A stretch of 64,000 bases of DNA from Flectobacillus major DSM 103 (GTDB lineage: Bacteria > Bacteroidota > Bacteroidia > Cytophagales > Spirosomataceae): contig NZ_KE386491.1 in assembly GCF_000427405.1 (NCBI RefSeq), positions 186,001 to 250,000 of the forward strand, read 5' to 3'. Numbering within the stretch: the first letter of the stretch is position 1; each line of letters begins with the position of its first letter. The notes beneath the pieces are model-generated. The model had not been told where the DNA came from, did not search any database, and saw nothing but the letters and a program-made list of their open reading frames with translations. A program made the translations under genes and the position numbers. This document shows positions 36,295 through 44,746 of the stretch, piece after piece.

Positions 36295-37155
36295 ATGAAC
36301 GAAGTATTAAGAATTGCGGTCCAAAAATCGGGCCGCCTTAGTGAAGATTCACTAAATTTATTCAAAGAGTGCGGTATTAAATTTGACAATGGAGCAGGCA
36401 AATTAAAAGCAACTTCGTCAAACTTTCCCGCAGAATTTTTGTTTCTCAGAGACGATGATATCCCCGGATACGTAGAAGACGGCGTGGCGGATATTGGTAT
36501 TGTCGGACAAAACGTTCATGTTGAGACAAGCAAACTGGTTTCAGAAGTAAAATTACTTGGTTTTTCAAAGTGTCGCTTATCGATTGCCATTCCACGTAGC
36601 GAAAACTACGGAGGCGTTAGCGAATTAGAGGGAAAAAGTATTGCTACTTCCTATCCTGTTATCTTGGGCAACTTTTTGAAGGAACATGGTGTACATGCTC
36701 ATATTCATGAAATTAGCGGCTCGGTAGAAATTGCTCCGAGTATTGGTTTGGCTCATGCTGTTTGTGATATTGTTAGCTCGGGAGGTACTTTGTTGAGCAA
36801 CGGCCTAAAAGAAGTAGAAGTAATTTTCCGTTCTGAAGCTATCATGATTGGTTATCCTCAATTGTCGGCAGCCAAACAGGATATTCTTAACCAAATTTTG
36901 TTTAGAATTGATGCCGTTCAGCGTGCCAAAAATAGCAAATATGTGGTATTGAATACCAAAAACGAAAATATTGCAACGATTCGTGCTTTATTGCCAGGTA
37001 TGAAAGCTCCGTCTATTTTGCCTTTAGCCGATGAGGGTTGGTCGTCGATGCACTCTGTAATTACCGAACAGGATTTTTGGCAAAATATTGAAAAATTAAG
37101 AGAGGCTGGTGCTGAAGGTATTTTAGTAATGCCAATCGAAAAAATTATATATTAG
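36295..37155 (+). CDS. hisG: ATP phosphoribosyltransferase, long form
   Basis: First enzyme of histidine synthesis: joins ATP and PRPP. The 286-residue length shows the long form with a C-terminal regulatory ACT-like domain (from about residue 215), which is normally feedback-inhibited by histidine and does not need HisZ. Family marks: RIAVQKSGRLSEDSLNLFKECGI, RDDDIPGYVEDGVADIGIVGQN, and the PRPP-binding EIAPSIGLAHAVCDIVSSGGTL. Followed by hisD after a 162-nt spacer with a long inverted repeat. No leader peptide with runs of histidine codons is seen upstream. Confidence 0.95.
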   Translation: MNEVLRIAVQKSGRLSEDSLNLFKECGIKFDNGAGKLKATSSNFPAEFLFLRDDDIPGYVEDGVADIGIVGQNVHVETSKLVSEVKLLGFSKCRLSIAIPRSENYGGVSELEGKSIATSYPVILGNFLKEHGVHAHIHEISGSVEIAPSIGLAHAVCDIVSSGGTLLSNGLKEVEVIFRSEAIMIGYPQLSAAKQDILNQILFRIDAVQRAKNSKYVVLNTKNENIATIRALLPGMKAPSILPLADEGWSSMHSVITEQDFWQNIEKLREAGAEGILVMPIEKIIY

Positions 37156-37158
37156 ACA

Positions 37159-37295
37159 GGAGTTGTGAATTAGTGATTGAGCTTTGAAAGTAAGTTTGGT
37201 ATTTGGTAATTGCTTGACAATAAAGTGTTTGCTTTAAGATAGTATAGCACTTATGATTTCTTAATTCACAAATCACTAATTCACTCGCTAACTCC
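37159..37295. repeat. Long inverted repeat between hisG and hisD
   Basis: Left arm GGAGTT-GTGAATTAGTGATT (37159-37178) pairs with AATCACTAATTCAC (37271-37284) and AACTCC (37290-37295), a 20-bp stem interrupted by a 5-nt bulge on the right, around a loop of about 92 nt. The core belongs to the dispersed GTGAATTAGTGA family. It lacks a T-run, so it need not stop transcription into hisD. Confidence 0.65.
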
Positions 37296-37317
37296 CCAAC
37301 ACGTTTATATTCTCGAT

Positions 37318-38598
37318 ATGAAAATTATAAAATATCCACAGGTATCTGACTACAAGGCTATTTTAACACGTCCTGTACAAGATATGTCTGTGATTGAACA
37401 GAGGGTTATTCCAATCCTTGAAAAGGTGAAAAAAGAGGGAGACCAAGCCCTTTTTGACTTAGCATTGCAGTTTGACAAAGTACAATTAGATACCTTGCTC
37501 ATGGATACTGCTATGGTAGATGCCGCCGAGCAACAGTTGACTGAAGCTCTGAAAGAGGCTATTCATCACGCTTATCATAATATTTTAACTTTTCATCAAG
37601 CCCAAAAGCAGTCTCCCGAGAAAATAGAAACTACCGCAGGTGTTACCTGCTGGCGGAAATCGGTAGGTATCGAGAAAGTAGGAGTGTATATTCCAGGGGG
37701 TACAGCTCCATTGTTTTCAACGGTATTAATGCTTGGTATTCCTGCCCAAATAGCTGGTTGTAAGGAGGTTGTGTTGTGTACGCCATCCAATCACCCCGCA
37801 ATTTTGTATGCAGCCAAGTTGTGTGGTATTACCAAAATATTTAGAATAGGCGGAGCACAAGCTATTGCCGCAATGGCTTATGGTACTGAATCTATACCAC
37901 AGGTATATAAAATATTTGGGCCTGGTAATCAATATGTTACTGCTGCCAAAATGCTTGTAAATAAAGAAGGATTAGCCATAGATATGCCTGCTGGGCCATC
38001 GGAAGTAGCTGTATGGGCAGACGATTCGGCTGATGCTAATTTTGTGGCTGCCGACTTGCTCTCTCAGGCCGAACACGGTATCGACTCGCAGGTGCTATTG
38101 GTGTCAACATCCGAGCAACTTATTGCTAAGGTAAATATTGCTTTAGAACAGCAGTTAGCACTATTGCCTCGTGCCGAATTTGCTGCAAAGGCTCTTGAAA
38201 ATAGTCAGGCTGTATTGGTTGAAAATCAACAAGTTGCTATAGATATGCTCAATCAGTATGCTGCCGAACACTTGATTATGTCGGTAGAAAATGCCGAAGA
38301 GCTTTCAGAACAAATCTACAATGCAGGGTCGATTTTCTTGGGCAACTATACCCCCGAATCGGCGGGAGATTACGCCTCAGGTACTAATCATACCTTGCCA
38401 ACCAATGGTTTTGCCAAAGCATATTCAGGTGTAAGTTTGGATAGCTTTGTTAAAAAAATTACGGTTCAGAAAATCACTCAAGAAGGTATCCACAATTTAG
38501 GTAATACGATTATTGAAATGGCCGAAGCCGAATCGCTTAGGGCTCATGCCAATGCCGTTCGTGTAAGATTAGGACAGTCTATCGATTTGTTATGGTAG
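37318..38598 (+). CDS. hisD: Histidinol dehydrogenase
   Basis: Zinc- and NAD-dependent enzyme that oxidises histidinol to histidine in two steps, the end of the pathway. The 426-residue protein has the normal length. Family marks: GVYIPGGTAPLFSTVLMLGIPA, IFGPGNQYVTAAKMLV, DMPAGPSEVAVWAD, DLLSQAEHGIDSQVLL with the catalytic/metal Gln-Glu-His, and AEHLIMSVENAEE near the end. GDYASGTNHTLPTNGFAKAYSGVS is the C-terminal signature. Likely cotranscribed with hisG although separated by the inverted repeat. Confidence 0.96.
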   Translation: MKIIKYPQVSDYKAILTRPVQDMSVIEQRVIPILEKVKKEGDQALFDLALQFDKVQLDTLLMDTAMVDAAEQQLTEALKEAIHHAYHNILTFHQAQKQSPEKIETTAGVTCWRKSVGIEKVGVYIPGGTAPLFSTVLMLGIPAQIAGCKEVVLCTPSNHPAILYAAKLCGITKIFRIGGAQAIAAMAYGTESIPQVYKIFGPGNQYVTAAKMLVNKEGLAIDMPAGPSEVAVWADDSADANFVAADLLSQAEHGIDSQVLLVSTSEQLIAKVNIALEQQLALLPRAEFAAKALENSQAVLVENQQVAIDMLNQYAAEHLIMSVENAEELSEQIYNAGSIFLGNYTPESAGDYASGTNHTLPTNGFAKAYSGVSLDSFVKKITVQKITQEGIHNLGNTIIEMAEAESLRAHANAVRVRLGQSIDLLW

Positions 38599-38791
38599 AT
38601 TGAGGGATAAATTTTTGCAGATTGTTACAAAATTTTATCCAAATCACGTAGTAGGAGTGCTGAGTTTTGACATAGAGCAATAAGTTATCAGGCAATTATT
38701 AAATTCAAAATAAGTTGAAGTTAGTTTTTAAGATAAGCTATTGATAAACAAGGGATAAACTCAAGATATATCATACTACACTCATACTTAT

Positions 38792-38799
38792 TACCTTTA
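38792..38799 (+). promoter_or_regulatory. Possible -7 box of hisC
   Basis: TACCTTTA differs from TAnnTTTG only in the last base and lies 18 nt before the hisC ATG, in a 218-nt hisD-hisC spacer. Weak evidence. Confidence 0.25.
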
Positions 38800-38816
38800 A
38801 AACGCAAGAAATAGTT

Positions 38817-39872
38817 ATGCAATTTGATATAAAAAATGTGGTTCGTCCACACATTCTAAATTTAGCTCCTTATTCTTCAGCACGTGATGAATATACGGGT
38901 AAAGAAGGTATTTTTTTAGATGCTAACGAAAACCCTATTGGCTCGGCTACGCCCGAAAACTGGAATCGTTACCCCGACCCTTATCAGTGGGCTATTAAAG
39001 AAAAGCTTGCACCACTAAAAGGCTGTCGTCCAAGTCAGATTTTTTTGGGAAATGGCTCTGACGAACCTATCGATTTGGTGATTCGTCTTACCTGCGAGCC
39101 TAAGGTCGACAATATTATTATATTGCCTCCAACCTACGGAATGTACGAGGTAAGTGCATCTGTCAACAATGTTCAGATTCAGAAAATACCGCTAACAGTC
39201 GACTACCAGTTGAATGTTGAGGCAATCTTGGAGGCCATTAACTCTAAAACGAAGTTAATTTTTATTTGTTCTCCCAACAACCCAACGGGCAATTTAATCG
39301 ACCGAGAGGCTATTTTACAGATTATCGAAAACTTCCAACAAGGAATTGTGATAATCGATGAGGCCTACAACGACTTTTCGGATGAACCTTCTTTTATCCC
39401 TAGTCTCGACGAGTATCCTAACGTAATGGTATTACAAACCTTCTCAAAAGCTTGGGGTTTGGCATCGCTCCGTTTGGGTATGGCATTTGCCCAAGAAGGA
39501 TTAATTCAGTTATTGAACAAAATCAAATATCCATACAATATCAATGGACTAACTCAAAAACTATTGGTTGAAAATATTGATAATGTTACATTTGTAGAAG
39601 AGTCAGTAAAAACATTGAATGAAAACAGAACACAATTAGAAAAAGAATTGTCAGAATTGGCTATTGTTGAGAAAATCTACCCATCAGATGCCAACTTCCT
39701 ACTGGTGAAATTCAATGATGCCAAGGCTGTATTTGACTACCTAATAGAACACAAAACCATTGTTCGTGACCGTTCAAAAGTAATTTTATGTGACAATTCC
39801 TTACGTATCTCCGTCGGAACGAAAGAAGAAAATAAAGTGTTAATGAATTATCTTCATCAATACCAATCATAA
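38817..39872 (+). CDS. hisC: Histidinol-phosphate aminotransferase
   Basis: PLP-dependent class I/II aminotransferase acting on imidazole-acetol phosphate in histidine synthesis. The 351-residue protein shows FLDANENPIGS, IFLGNGSDEPIDLVIR, ICSPNNPTGNLIDREAI, the aspartate in IIDEAYNDFS, and the PLP-lysine region LQTFSKAWGLASLRLGMAFA. C-terminal SLRISVGTKEEN carries the conserved phosphate-binding Arg. hisB, hisH, hisA, hisF and hisI do not follow; an outer-membrane protein gene comes next instead, so the his genes are split in this genome. Confidence 0.95.
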   Translation: MQFDIKNVVRPHILNLAPYSSARDEYTGKEGIFLDANENPIGSATPENWNRYPDPYQWAIKEKLAPLKGCRPSQIFLGNGSDEPIDLVIRLTCEPKVDNIIILPPTYGMYEVSASVNNVQIQKIPLTVDYQLNVEAILEAINSKTKLIFICSPNNPTGNLIDREAILQIIENFQQGIVIIDEAYNDFSDEPSFIPSLDEYPNVMVLQTFSKAWGLASLRLGMAFAQEGLIQLLNKIKYPYNINGLTQKLLVENIDNVTFVEESVKTLNENRTQLEKELSELAIVEKIYPSDANFLLVKFNDAKAVFDYLIEHKTIVRDRSKVILCDNSLRISVGTKEENKVLMNYLHQYQS

Positions 39873-39899
39873 ATTATTACATTAAAAACTCCTATCGTC

Positions 39900-40430
39900 A
39901 TGAAAAAACAAGTATTAGTCCTGCTTTTGTTTGCTGTATCGTTTGTTGCCAAATCTCAAAACAAAGATTGGGCATTAGGTGCCAAAATTGGAGAGCCTTC
40001 TGGTATCAGTATTCGTAATTATTTAAGAAATGACAGAAATGCTTTAGAGCTAAATTTAGGTATTTACGGGGGTATTTGGGGCGTAAAAGGGAGCTACAAA
40101 GGCGGTAATTTTGACGGTTCTGGTATTGCAGTAAGCGGTCTTTATTTGTGGCATAATCAAATGGGCTCTAGCAGATTTAAAAACTATTATGGCTTTGGTG
40201 GACAAATTACATCTCGTAAATACTATGTCGACGATACCTTCAACGGACAGGCATACAAAAAAGAAATTCCCGCTACAGGCTTGGGGGGGGTAGGTTCGGC
40301 AGGGTTAGAATATTTCTCTCCAGATTCGCCACTTTCTGTTTTTTTAGAAGTAGGAGCGTATGTTGAATTAGTACCATCAGTGTTTTACTTTCATCCACAA
40401 GGTGGCATTGGAGCAAGATTAAATTTCTAA
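39900..40430 (+). CDS. Small outer-membrane beta-barrel protein
   Basis: A 176-residue exported protein (signal MKKQVLVLLLFAVSFVAKSQ) with alternating hydrophobic strands and many Gly and aromatic residues: GAKIGEPSGISIRNYL, ELNLGIYGGIWGVKGSYK, NYYGFGGQITSRKYY, VGSAGLEYFSPDSPLSVFLEVGAYVEL, and a terminal aromatic residue (GGIGARLNF), as outer-membrane barrels have. Function unknown. It begins 27 nt after hisC and may be cotranscribed with it. The run of eight G's inside (about 40284-40291) is unusual for this genome and could be prone to slippage. Confidence 0.75.
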   Translation: MKKQVLVLLLFAVSFVAKSQNKDWALGAKIGEPSGISIRNYLRNDRNALELNLGIYGGIWGVKGSYKGGNFDGSGIAVSGLYLWHNQMGSSRFKNYYGFGGQITSRKYYVDDTFNGQAYKKEIPATGLGGVGSAGLEYFSPDSPLSVFLEVGAYVELVPSVFYFHPQGGIGARLNF

Positions 40431-40446
40431 AATATATGCTTGATGT

Positions 40447-40477
40447 TTTGTTAAAATTAACAATTGTCTTAATTTTG
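40447..40477 (+). promoter_or_regulatory. Promoter of tRNA-Ala
   Basis: Best consensus promoter in the window: -33 TTTG (40447-40450), 19-nt spacer, -7 TAATTTTG (40470-40477), 13 nt before the tRNA. Both boxes and the spacing match the Bacteroidota primary sigma consensus. Confidence 0.8.
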
Positions 40478-40490
40478 CAGACATCAAAAC

Positions 40491-40564
40491 GGGGATGTAG
40501 CTCAGTTGGCTAGAGTGCTTGACTGGCAGTCAAGAGGTCGTGGGTTCGAGCCCCATCTTCTCCA
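40491..40564 (+). tRNA. tRNA-Ala (anticodon GGC)
   Basis: The 74-nt cloverleaf has acceptor GGGGATG with CTTCTCC, including the G3-U70 pair that identifies alanine tRNAs, and A73. The anticodon stem CTTGA/TCAAG holds loop CTGGCAG with anticodon GGC. T-arm is GTGGG-TTCGAGC-CCCAT. Position 6-67 is a U-U mismatch in the acceptor stem. CCA is not encoded (CTT follows). Confidence 0.95.
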
Positions 40565-40575
40565 CTTTAATAATC

Positions 40576-40608
40576 AAGCACTTAGCTATTTTAGTTAAGT
40601 GCTTTTTT
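40576..40608 (+). terminator. tRNA-Ala terminator
   Basis: A 9-bp perfect stem AAGCACTTA (40576-40584) with its complement at 40596-40604, running into six T's, 12 nt after the tRNA. Confidence 0.85.
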
Positions 40609-40609
40609 A

Positions 40610-41037
40610 TTTTCACTCGCCCCCCCAAACCTCCCATTACCATATAATAAGTTTTTTTGCATTCCCTAAATTGGTTATGTAACTTTCATGTAGAATTACA
40701 GATTCACTATTCAGTGAACATAAAATAAGGTGTAGAGCTATTACTGTAAACCTCGTCGATTTTTTGGCGAGGTTTTTTTGTATAATAAAAAATACGCTTA
40801 ACCTTTGAAGTATACAAACAAGGTATTCCTTTTGCTCTACGAACATAGCTATTCTATGAATAGATTTAGGCTAAATTTAACGTCAAACAGACAAAACCGT
40901 ACAGAAATACCAGTTTCATACCTGATTATTGTATAGTTTCGCTCTCAAAATAATATAGTATTGGGGCTAATGTCTTCCTAATTTGTGAACAAAAGCTTAG
41001 CCTTGAGGTACTTCCAATTTTCTATTAATATAAAACC
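40610..41037. other. Intergenic region downstream of tRNA-Ala
   Basis: About 430 nt. Beyond the orphan terminator at 40749 I see no credible open frame; a minus-strand frame at 40637-40846 runs through the terminator. The second half is the promoter region of the CBM9-like gene, without a clear -7 box. Confidence 0.45.
40749..40779 (+). terminator. Orphan terminator after the tRNA region
   Basis: AACCTCG (40749-40755) with CGAGGTT (40768-40774) and seven T's (40773-40779). No gene ends just upstream: the nearest is tRNA-Ala, which has its own terminator 140 nt earlier. It may end a small RNA lying in 40610-40779. Confidence 0.65.
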
Positions 41038-42096
41038 ATGAAAAATCTATTCTTATCAGGAATAGCTAGTCTGAGTATGTTTACTGGATTGGCTCAAACT
41101 CCTATTGTGCCTCAACAATATATTTGTTACCAAACTGCACAACCCTTACAAATCGACGGAAAACTTACTGAAGCAGCTTGGCAAAAAGCCCAGTGGACAA
41201 GCTTGTTTGTCGATATTGAGGGCGATAAAAAACCTTTGCCTTTACAGGCTACCAAAGCCAAGATTCTTTGGGATAAACAGTATTTGTATATTGTTGCCGA
41301 GCTAGACGAAAAACATATTTGGGCGTATCAGAGCAAAAAAGACCAAGTCGTATTTTTGGAAAATGACTTTGAGGTATTTATCGACCCCGATGGTGATTCT
41401 CAAAACTATTTTGAGCTTGAGATAAACGCCCGCAATAATACTTTTGACTTATTCTTACCAAAACCTTATCGAAATGGAGGCAATGCCTTGGTAAGTTGGG
41501 ACATAAAAGACCTAAAAACGGCTGTTTCGATAGAGGGTACACTCAACAATGCCAATGATTCGGATAAACGTTGGACTATTGAGATGGCGATTCCGTTTAG
41601 CTCTATTAGCATGGGTATGGAGGCCGATATTCCTAAAGATTTGTCATTGTGGCGAATTAATTTTTCAAGGGTTGAATGGCAACATGAGGTAGTTAATGGA
41701 AAATATGTGCGGAAGAAAAAAGCTGATCAAAGTGGTGTATTACCTGAATATAACTGGGTGTGGTCGCCACAAGATGTTATTGATATGCATATTCCCGACC
41801 GTTGGGGCTATTTGATATTCTCAGAAAAAGTGGCTGGTGCTGAGCCAATCCATTATACTTTGCCTGAACGAGAAATAGCCAAAAGAGCTATTTGGACGAT
41901 ATATCATCTACAAAAGGGCTATTTTGCTAAACACAACCAATATGCCTTCAATACCGAAGAATTAGGGGTTGACAAAGGTATTCTTGATGCTTATCAGATA
42001 GCCATAGAGGCAACCAAACACACTTTTGCAGTACAATTGCAAAATAAGCAGGGCGATATAAAGCTTCATATTAATCAGGAGGCTGTATTGAGGTAA
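41038..42096 (+). CDS. Secreted carbohydrate-binding family 9-like protein
   Basis: A 352-residue protein with signal peptide MKNLFLSGIASLSMFTGLAQ. Residues about 35-210 match the CBM9-like fold of xylanase-associated proteins: QPLQIDGKLTEAAWQKAQWTSLF, ATKAKILWDKQYLYIVAELDEKHIWA, FLENDFEVFIDPDGDSQNYFELEINARNNTFDLF and WTIEMAIPFSSI. The C-terminal 110 residues (from about 235) are not recognised but include REIAKRAIWTIYHLQKGYFAKHNQYAFNTEELGV. It probably binds sugars on the surface or in the periplasm. It sits 64 nt ahead of a GH10-like hydrolase gene and likely acts with it. Confidence 0.82.
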   Translation: MKNLFLSGIASLSMFTGLAQTPIVPQQYICYQTAQPLQIDGKLTEAAWQKAQWTSLFVDIEGDKKPLPLQATKAKILWDKQYLYIVAELDEKHIWAYQSKKDQVVFLENDFEVFIDPDGDSQNYFELEINARNNTFDLFLPKPYRNGGNALVSWDIKDLKTAVSIEGTLNNANDSDKRWTIEMAIPFSSISMGMEADIPKDLSLWRINFSRVEWQHEVVNGKYVRKKKADQSGVLPEYNWVWSPQDVIDMHIPDRWGYLIFSEKVAGAEPIHYTLPEREIAKRAIWTIYHLQKGYFAKHNQYAFNTEELGVDKGILDAYQIAIEATKHTFAVQLQNKQGDIKLHINQEAVLR

Positions 42097-42160
42097 TGGT
42101 AGCCTGAAAGCCCTGTTGAAATACTACCCAAAAATTGATTTTCTATAAAAACTAAATAAC

Positions 42161-43243
42161 ATGAAAAAGCGTACCTTTTTAAAACAAGTAGGGCTTGGGG
42201 CATTAACCTTGGGGCATTTACCTGTATCGTCTGCCCAAGCGAAGGGTTTAGTAACGAATCCTCCTAAAAAAGCCTTAAAAAATTGGGTTTGGATAAATCC
42301 CGACCATAAAGCCAAAGACGAAGACCTTACCAACCAATTCAAGCAGTTTAGGGCTCATGGTATTACTGGTATTTTCTTTGAAGCCGACGACGAAAGACAT
42401 TTTACCTTGGCCAAAAAACAAGGATTAGAAACTCATCGCTGGATTTGGACCATGAATCGTGGTGAAGAAAGCTTACTCAAAGCGCATCCCGAATGGTATG
42501 CCGTAAACCGCAAAGGTGAGTCATGTGCTACCAATCCGCCGTATGTAGGTTATTATCGCTGGCTGTGTCCTTCTCGCCCAGAGGTAAAGGAATACTTAGA
42601 AAATGTAGTAAAAACAGAACTGAGCAAGCCTTATGTGGATGGTATCCATTTGGACTATGTGCGTTATTGTGATGTAATTTTACCTCAAAATCTATGGAAA
42701 AATTATGGTATAAAACAAAATCAAGAATTGCCCGAATATGACTTTTGCTATTGTGATACATGTCGTAGTAAATTCAAGGAAATCAAAGGAATAGATATTA
42801 AACTGGAGGAAAACCCTGACCAAAATTTATCTTGGCGAAAATTCAGATATGATAACATTACTCGCATTGTGAATCATTTGTCCAAAACTGCGTCTGGTTT
42901 CAAAAAACCTATTACGGCGGCAGTTTTTCCAACACCAGAAGTGGCCAAAAGGATTGTTCGTCAGGATTGGACTAATTGGAGTTTGACGGGTGTTTGCCCG
43001 ATGATTTACCATAAGTTTTACAAAGAAGATGTTAATTGGATTGGCGATGCTGTAGAGGAAGGTGTAAGAGCCTTACATGGCAAATTCCCATTGTATGCTG
43101 GGTTGTTTTTACCAGACTTTGATAGTCAAGATGAAATAGTGAAGGGAATTCAGTTGGCATTGAAAAATGGAGCTTCTGGGGTTTCGCTATTCGGCAATGT
43201 CGACGATAAGGTTTTGAAAGCATTGGCAAAAGCCATTGTGTGA
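42161..43243 (+). CDS. GH10-like glycosyl hydrolase (GHL10-type TIM barrel)
   Basis: A 360-residue exported protein. The N-terminus MKKRTFLKQVGLGALTLGHLPVSSAQA resembles a twin-arginine signal (KR-x-FLK with one Lys in place of Arg). The body is a TIM-barrel: WVWINPDHKAKDEDLTNQFKQF, HGITGIFFEADDERHF, ETHRWIWTMNRG, YRWLCPSRPEVKEYLENVV, and GIHLDYVRYCD, whose Asp is the family's likely catalytic or binding residue. CYCDTCRSKF is a CxC..C pattern seen in related 'putative glycoside hydrolases'. Substrate is unknown; probably plant or bacterial polysaccharide. Paired with the CBM9-like gene. Confidence 0.8.
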   Translation: MKKRTFLKQVGLGALTLGHLPVSSAQAKGLVTNPPKKALKNWVWINPDHKAKDEDLTNQFKQFRAHGITGIFFEADDERHFTLAKKQGLETHRWIWTMNRGEESLLKAHPEWYAVNRKGESCATNPPYVGYYRWLCPSRPEVKEYLENVVKTELSKPYVDGIHLDYVRYCDVILPQNLWKNYGIKQNQELPEYDFCYCDTCRSKFKEIKGIDIKLEENPDQNLSWRKFRYDNITRIVNHLSKTASGFKKPITAAVFPTPEVAKRIVRQDWTNWSLTGVCPMIYHKFYKEDVNWIGDAVEEGVRALHGKFPLYAGLFLPDFDSQDEIVKGIQLALKNGASGVSLFGNVDDKVLKALAKAIV

Positions 43244-43305
43244 AGTGCTTAATGAGTGAATTATGAATTAGTTTGTGAGTTTTGAATAACTTATTATTCA
43301 CTTTG
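43244..43305. repeat. Degenerate copy of the GTGAATTAGTGA repeat
   Basis: GAGTGAATTATGAATTAGTTTGTGAG with ATTATTCACT downstream, directly after the hydrolase stop and before the palindromic terminator. Less well kept than the copies at 37159 and 55820. Confidence 0.4.
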
Positions 43306-43349
43306 TTTTTCTATTAGTTGGTGAATCCATTCGCCAACTAATAGAAAAA
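43306..43349. terminator. Long palindromic bidirectional terminator
   Basis: TTTTT-CTATTAGTTGG (43306-43321) pairs with CCAACTAATAG-AAAAA (43334-43349). The pairing can extend inward through TGAAT/ATTCG with one G-T pair, so nearly the whole 44 nt is palindromic. It separates the hydrolase and the convergent TSUP gene. Confidence 0.85.
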
Positions 43350-43468
43350 AGATAGATTGAGGAAACGTGTTGTGTATATTTAAAAACAAATCCTGCCAAT
43401 TTCTTAATATAAATCTAGGTAGGAAAATCAAACAGCTTTTAGATTTAGTATAAAATATTGTTTGAGGC

Positions 43469-44422
43469 TTATCCTAGAATCTTTTTCAATGACGCTAATA
43501 TTACGACAATACCAACCATTATCATTAAAGCTTTTGTAGGAAGCTTGGTAGCTAATTTAGCCGCAATAGGAGCCGCAACCATTCCTCCAAGTATTAAACC
43601 CAAAATTACCTGCCATTGCGAAAAACCAATAACAAAGATAAAAGTAAGGGATGATGAAAGTGAGATAAAAAACTCGGCCAAGTTAACCGAACCGATCGTA
43701 TAACGAGGGTGTCGCCCTGAAGCAATCAATGTTGAGGAAACAATTGGCCCCCAGCCGCCACCGCCAATACTGTCCATAAATCCACCAAACCACGCCAAAG
43801 GACCAATTAATTTGATAGGTTTCTTTTTTTGGCGTTTAATCAAGGCTTTTCTGATAATCAAAATACCCAAACAAAGTGTATAAAAAGAAACTGCGGGCTT
43901 GACATAGCCAATGTAGTCTTCTAGCAAAGTCGATAACAAATAAGCTCCCAAAATAGCCCCAATAACACCAGGAATCAATACGGCTTTGAATAGCTTTGAG
44001 TTGACATTGCCAAATTTGAGGTGCATATAGCCCGACGCTCCACTTGTAAAGATTTCAGAAGCATGAACACTCATACTAATAACGGCTGGCGAAACCCCCA
44101 CATTGGCCAAAAACGTAGATGCCGTAACCCCATAAGCCATTCCCAAAGCTCCATCTACCATTTGGGCAATAAAGCCTGCCATAATATAGAATAGGATGTC
44201 GGAGGTTACTTCGTTAAAAGCTGTAGTGATATTTTGTACAGTAAGATATTTGAATAAAAAATGCCCTACCACCATCAATGCCAAGGCATTAAAAATGTGA
44301 ATGATTATCTCGGCGGCTGTTCTTTCTCGCTGCCAAATTTTTACAATAGCCTCTTCAAAGGGGTTTTTGGACGATTTTTTAGGTAAGTTTATTTGCTGTT
44401 CTTGAGATTGCTGGTCTGTCAT
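43469..44422 (-). CDS. TSUP-family transporter (TauE/SafE-like)
   Basis: A 317-residue inner-membrane protein with about eight hydrophobic segments, of the sulfite exporter TauE/SafE (TSUP) family, which moves sulfite, sulfoacetate or other sulfur anions. Family segments: AGFIAQMVDGALGMAYGVTASTFLANVGVSP and the second repeat GPLAWFGGFMDSIGGGGWGPIVSSTLIASGRHPRYTIGSVNLAEFF. A polar N-terminus of about 30 residues precedes the first helix. Substrate cannot be fixed; no sulfur genes are nearby. The promoter box at 44475-44482 lies 53 nt before the start. Confidence 0.9.
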   Translation of the reverse strand: MTDQQSQEQQINLPKKSSKNPFEEAIVKIWQRERTAAEIIIHIFNALALMVVGHFLFKYLTVQNITTAFNEVTSDILFYIMAGFIAQMVDGALGMAYGVTASTFLANVGVSPAVISMSVHASEIFTSGASGYMHLKFGNVNSKLFKAVLIPGVIGAILGAYLLSTLLEDYIGYVKPAVSFYTLCLGILIIRKALIKRQKKKPIKLIGPLAWFGGFMDSIGGGGWGPIVSSTLIASGRHPRYTIGSVNLAEFFISLSSSLTFIFVIGFSQWQVILGLILGGMVAAPIAAKLATKLPTKALMIMVGIVVILASLKKILG

Positions 44423-44474
44423 TTATCTATAAAGTCAATAATGTCTACAAATTTAATAGGCTTTTGCTAATCTG

Positions 44475-44482
44475 CAAAGATA
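44475..44482 (-). promoter_or_regulatory. -7 promoter box of the TSUP gene
   Basis: On the minus strand TATCTTTG followed by CAGA, a good match to TAnnTTTG, 53 nt before the ATG at 44422. Confidence 0.65.
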
Positions 44483-44664
44483 CAAAGTGTTTTTTTGATG
44501 AGCTATCAATAAGGCCAAAACGTTAAGGTTTAAAAATAAAGCTATTTGAACTTCTGAAACAGACGAATAAATGTGCTAGTTAGTAAGCAATGGCAACCTT
44601 CCAAAACAACTGTACTAACTTTTTATTCTGAAAGTATTGATAATAAGCGTATTGTATGGATACA

Positions 44665-44701
44665 AAAATACAGCCGACCATAACAAATGATAGTCGGCTG
44701 T
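44665..44701 (-). terminator. TonB receptor gene terminator
   Basis: ACAGCCGAC (44670-44678) with GTCGGCTGT (44693-44701); on the minus strand the stem runs into TATTTTTG. It lies 46 nt beyond the receptor's stop codon. Confidence 0.75.
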
Positions 44702-44746
44702 GGATGTAATCAAGTTTAAAATAGTATTAGTTGAATTGGTTCATTA

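Noticed and set aside
40637-40846. 69-residue minus-strand frame
   Set aside because: It spans the orphan terminator at 40749-40779, is AT-rich with no family features, and is best explained as chance.
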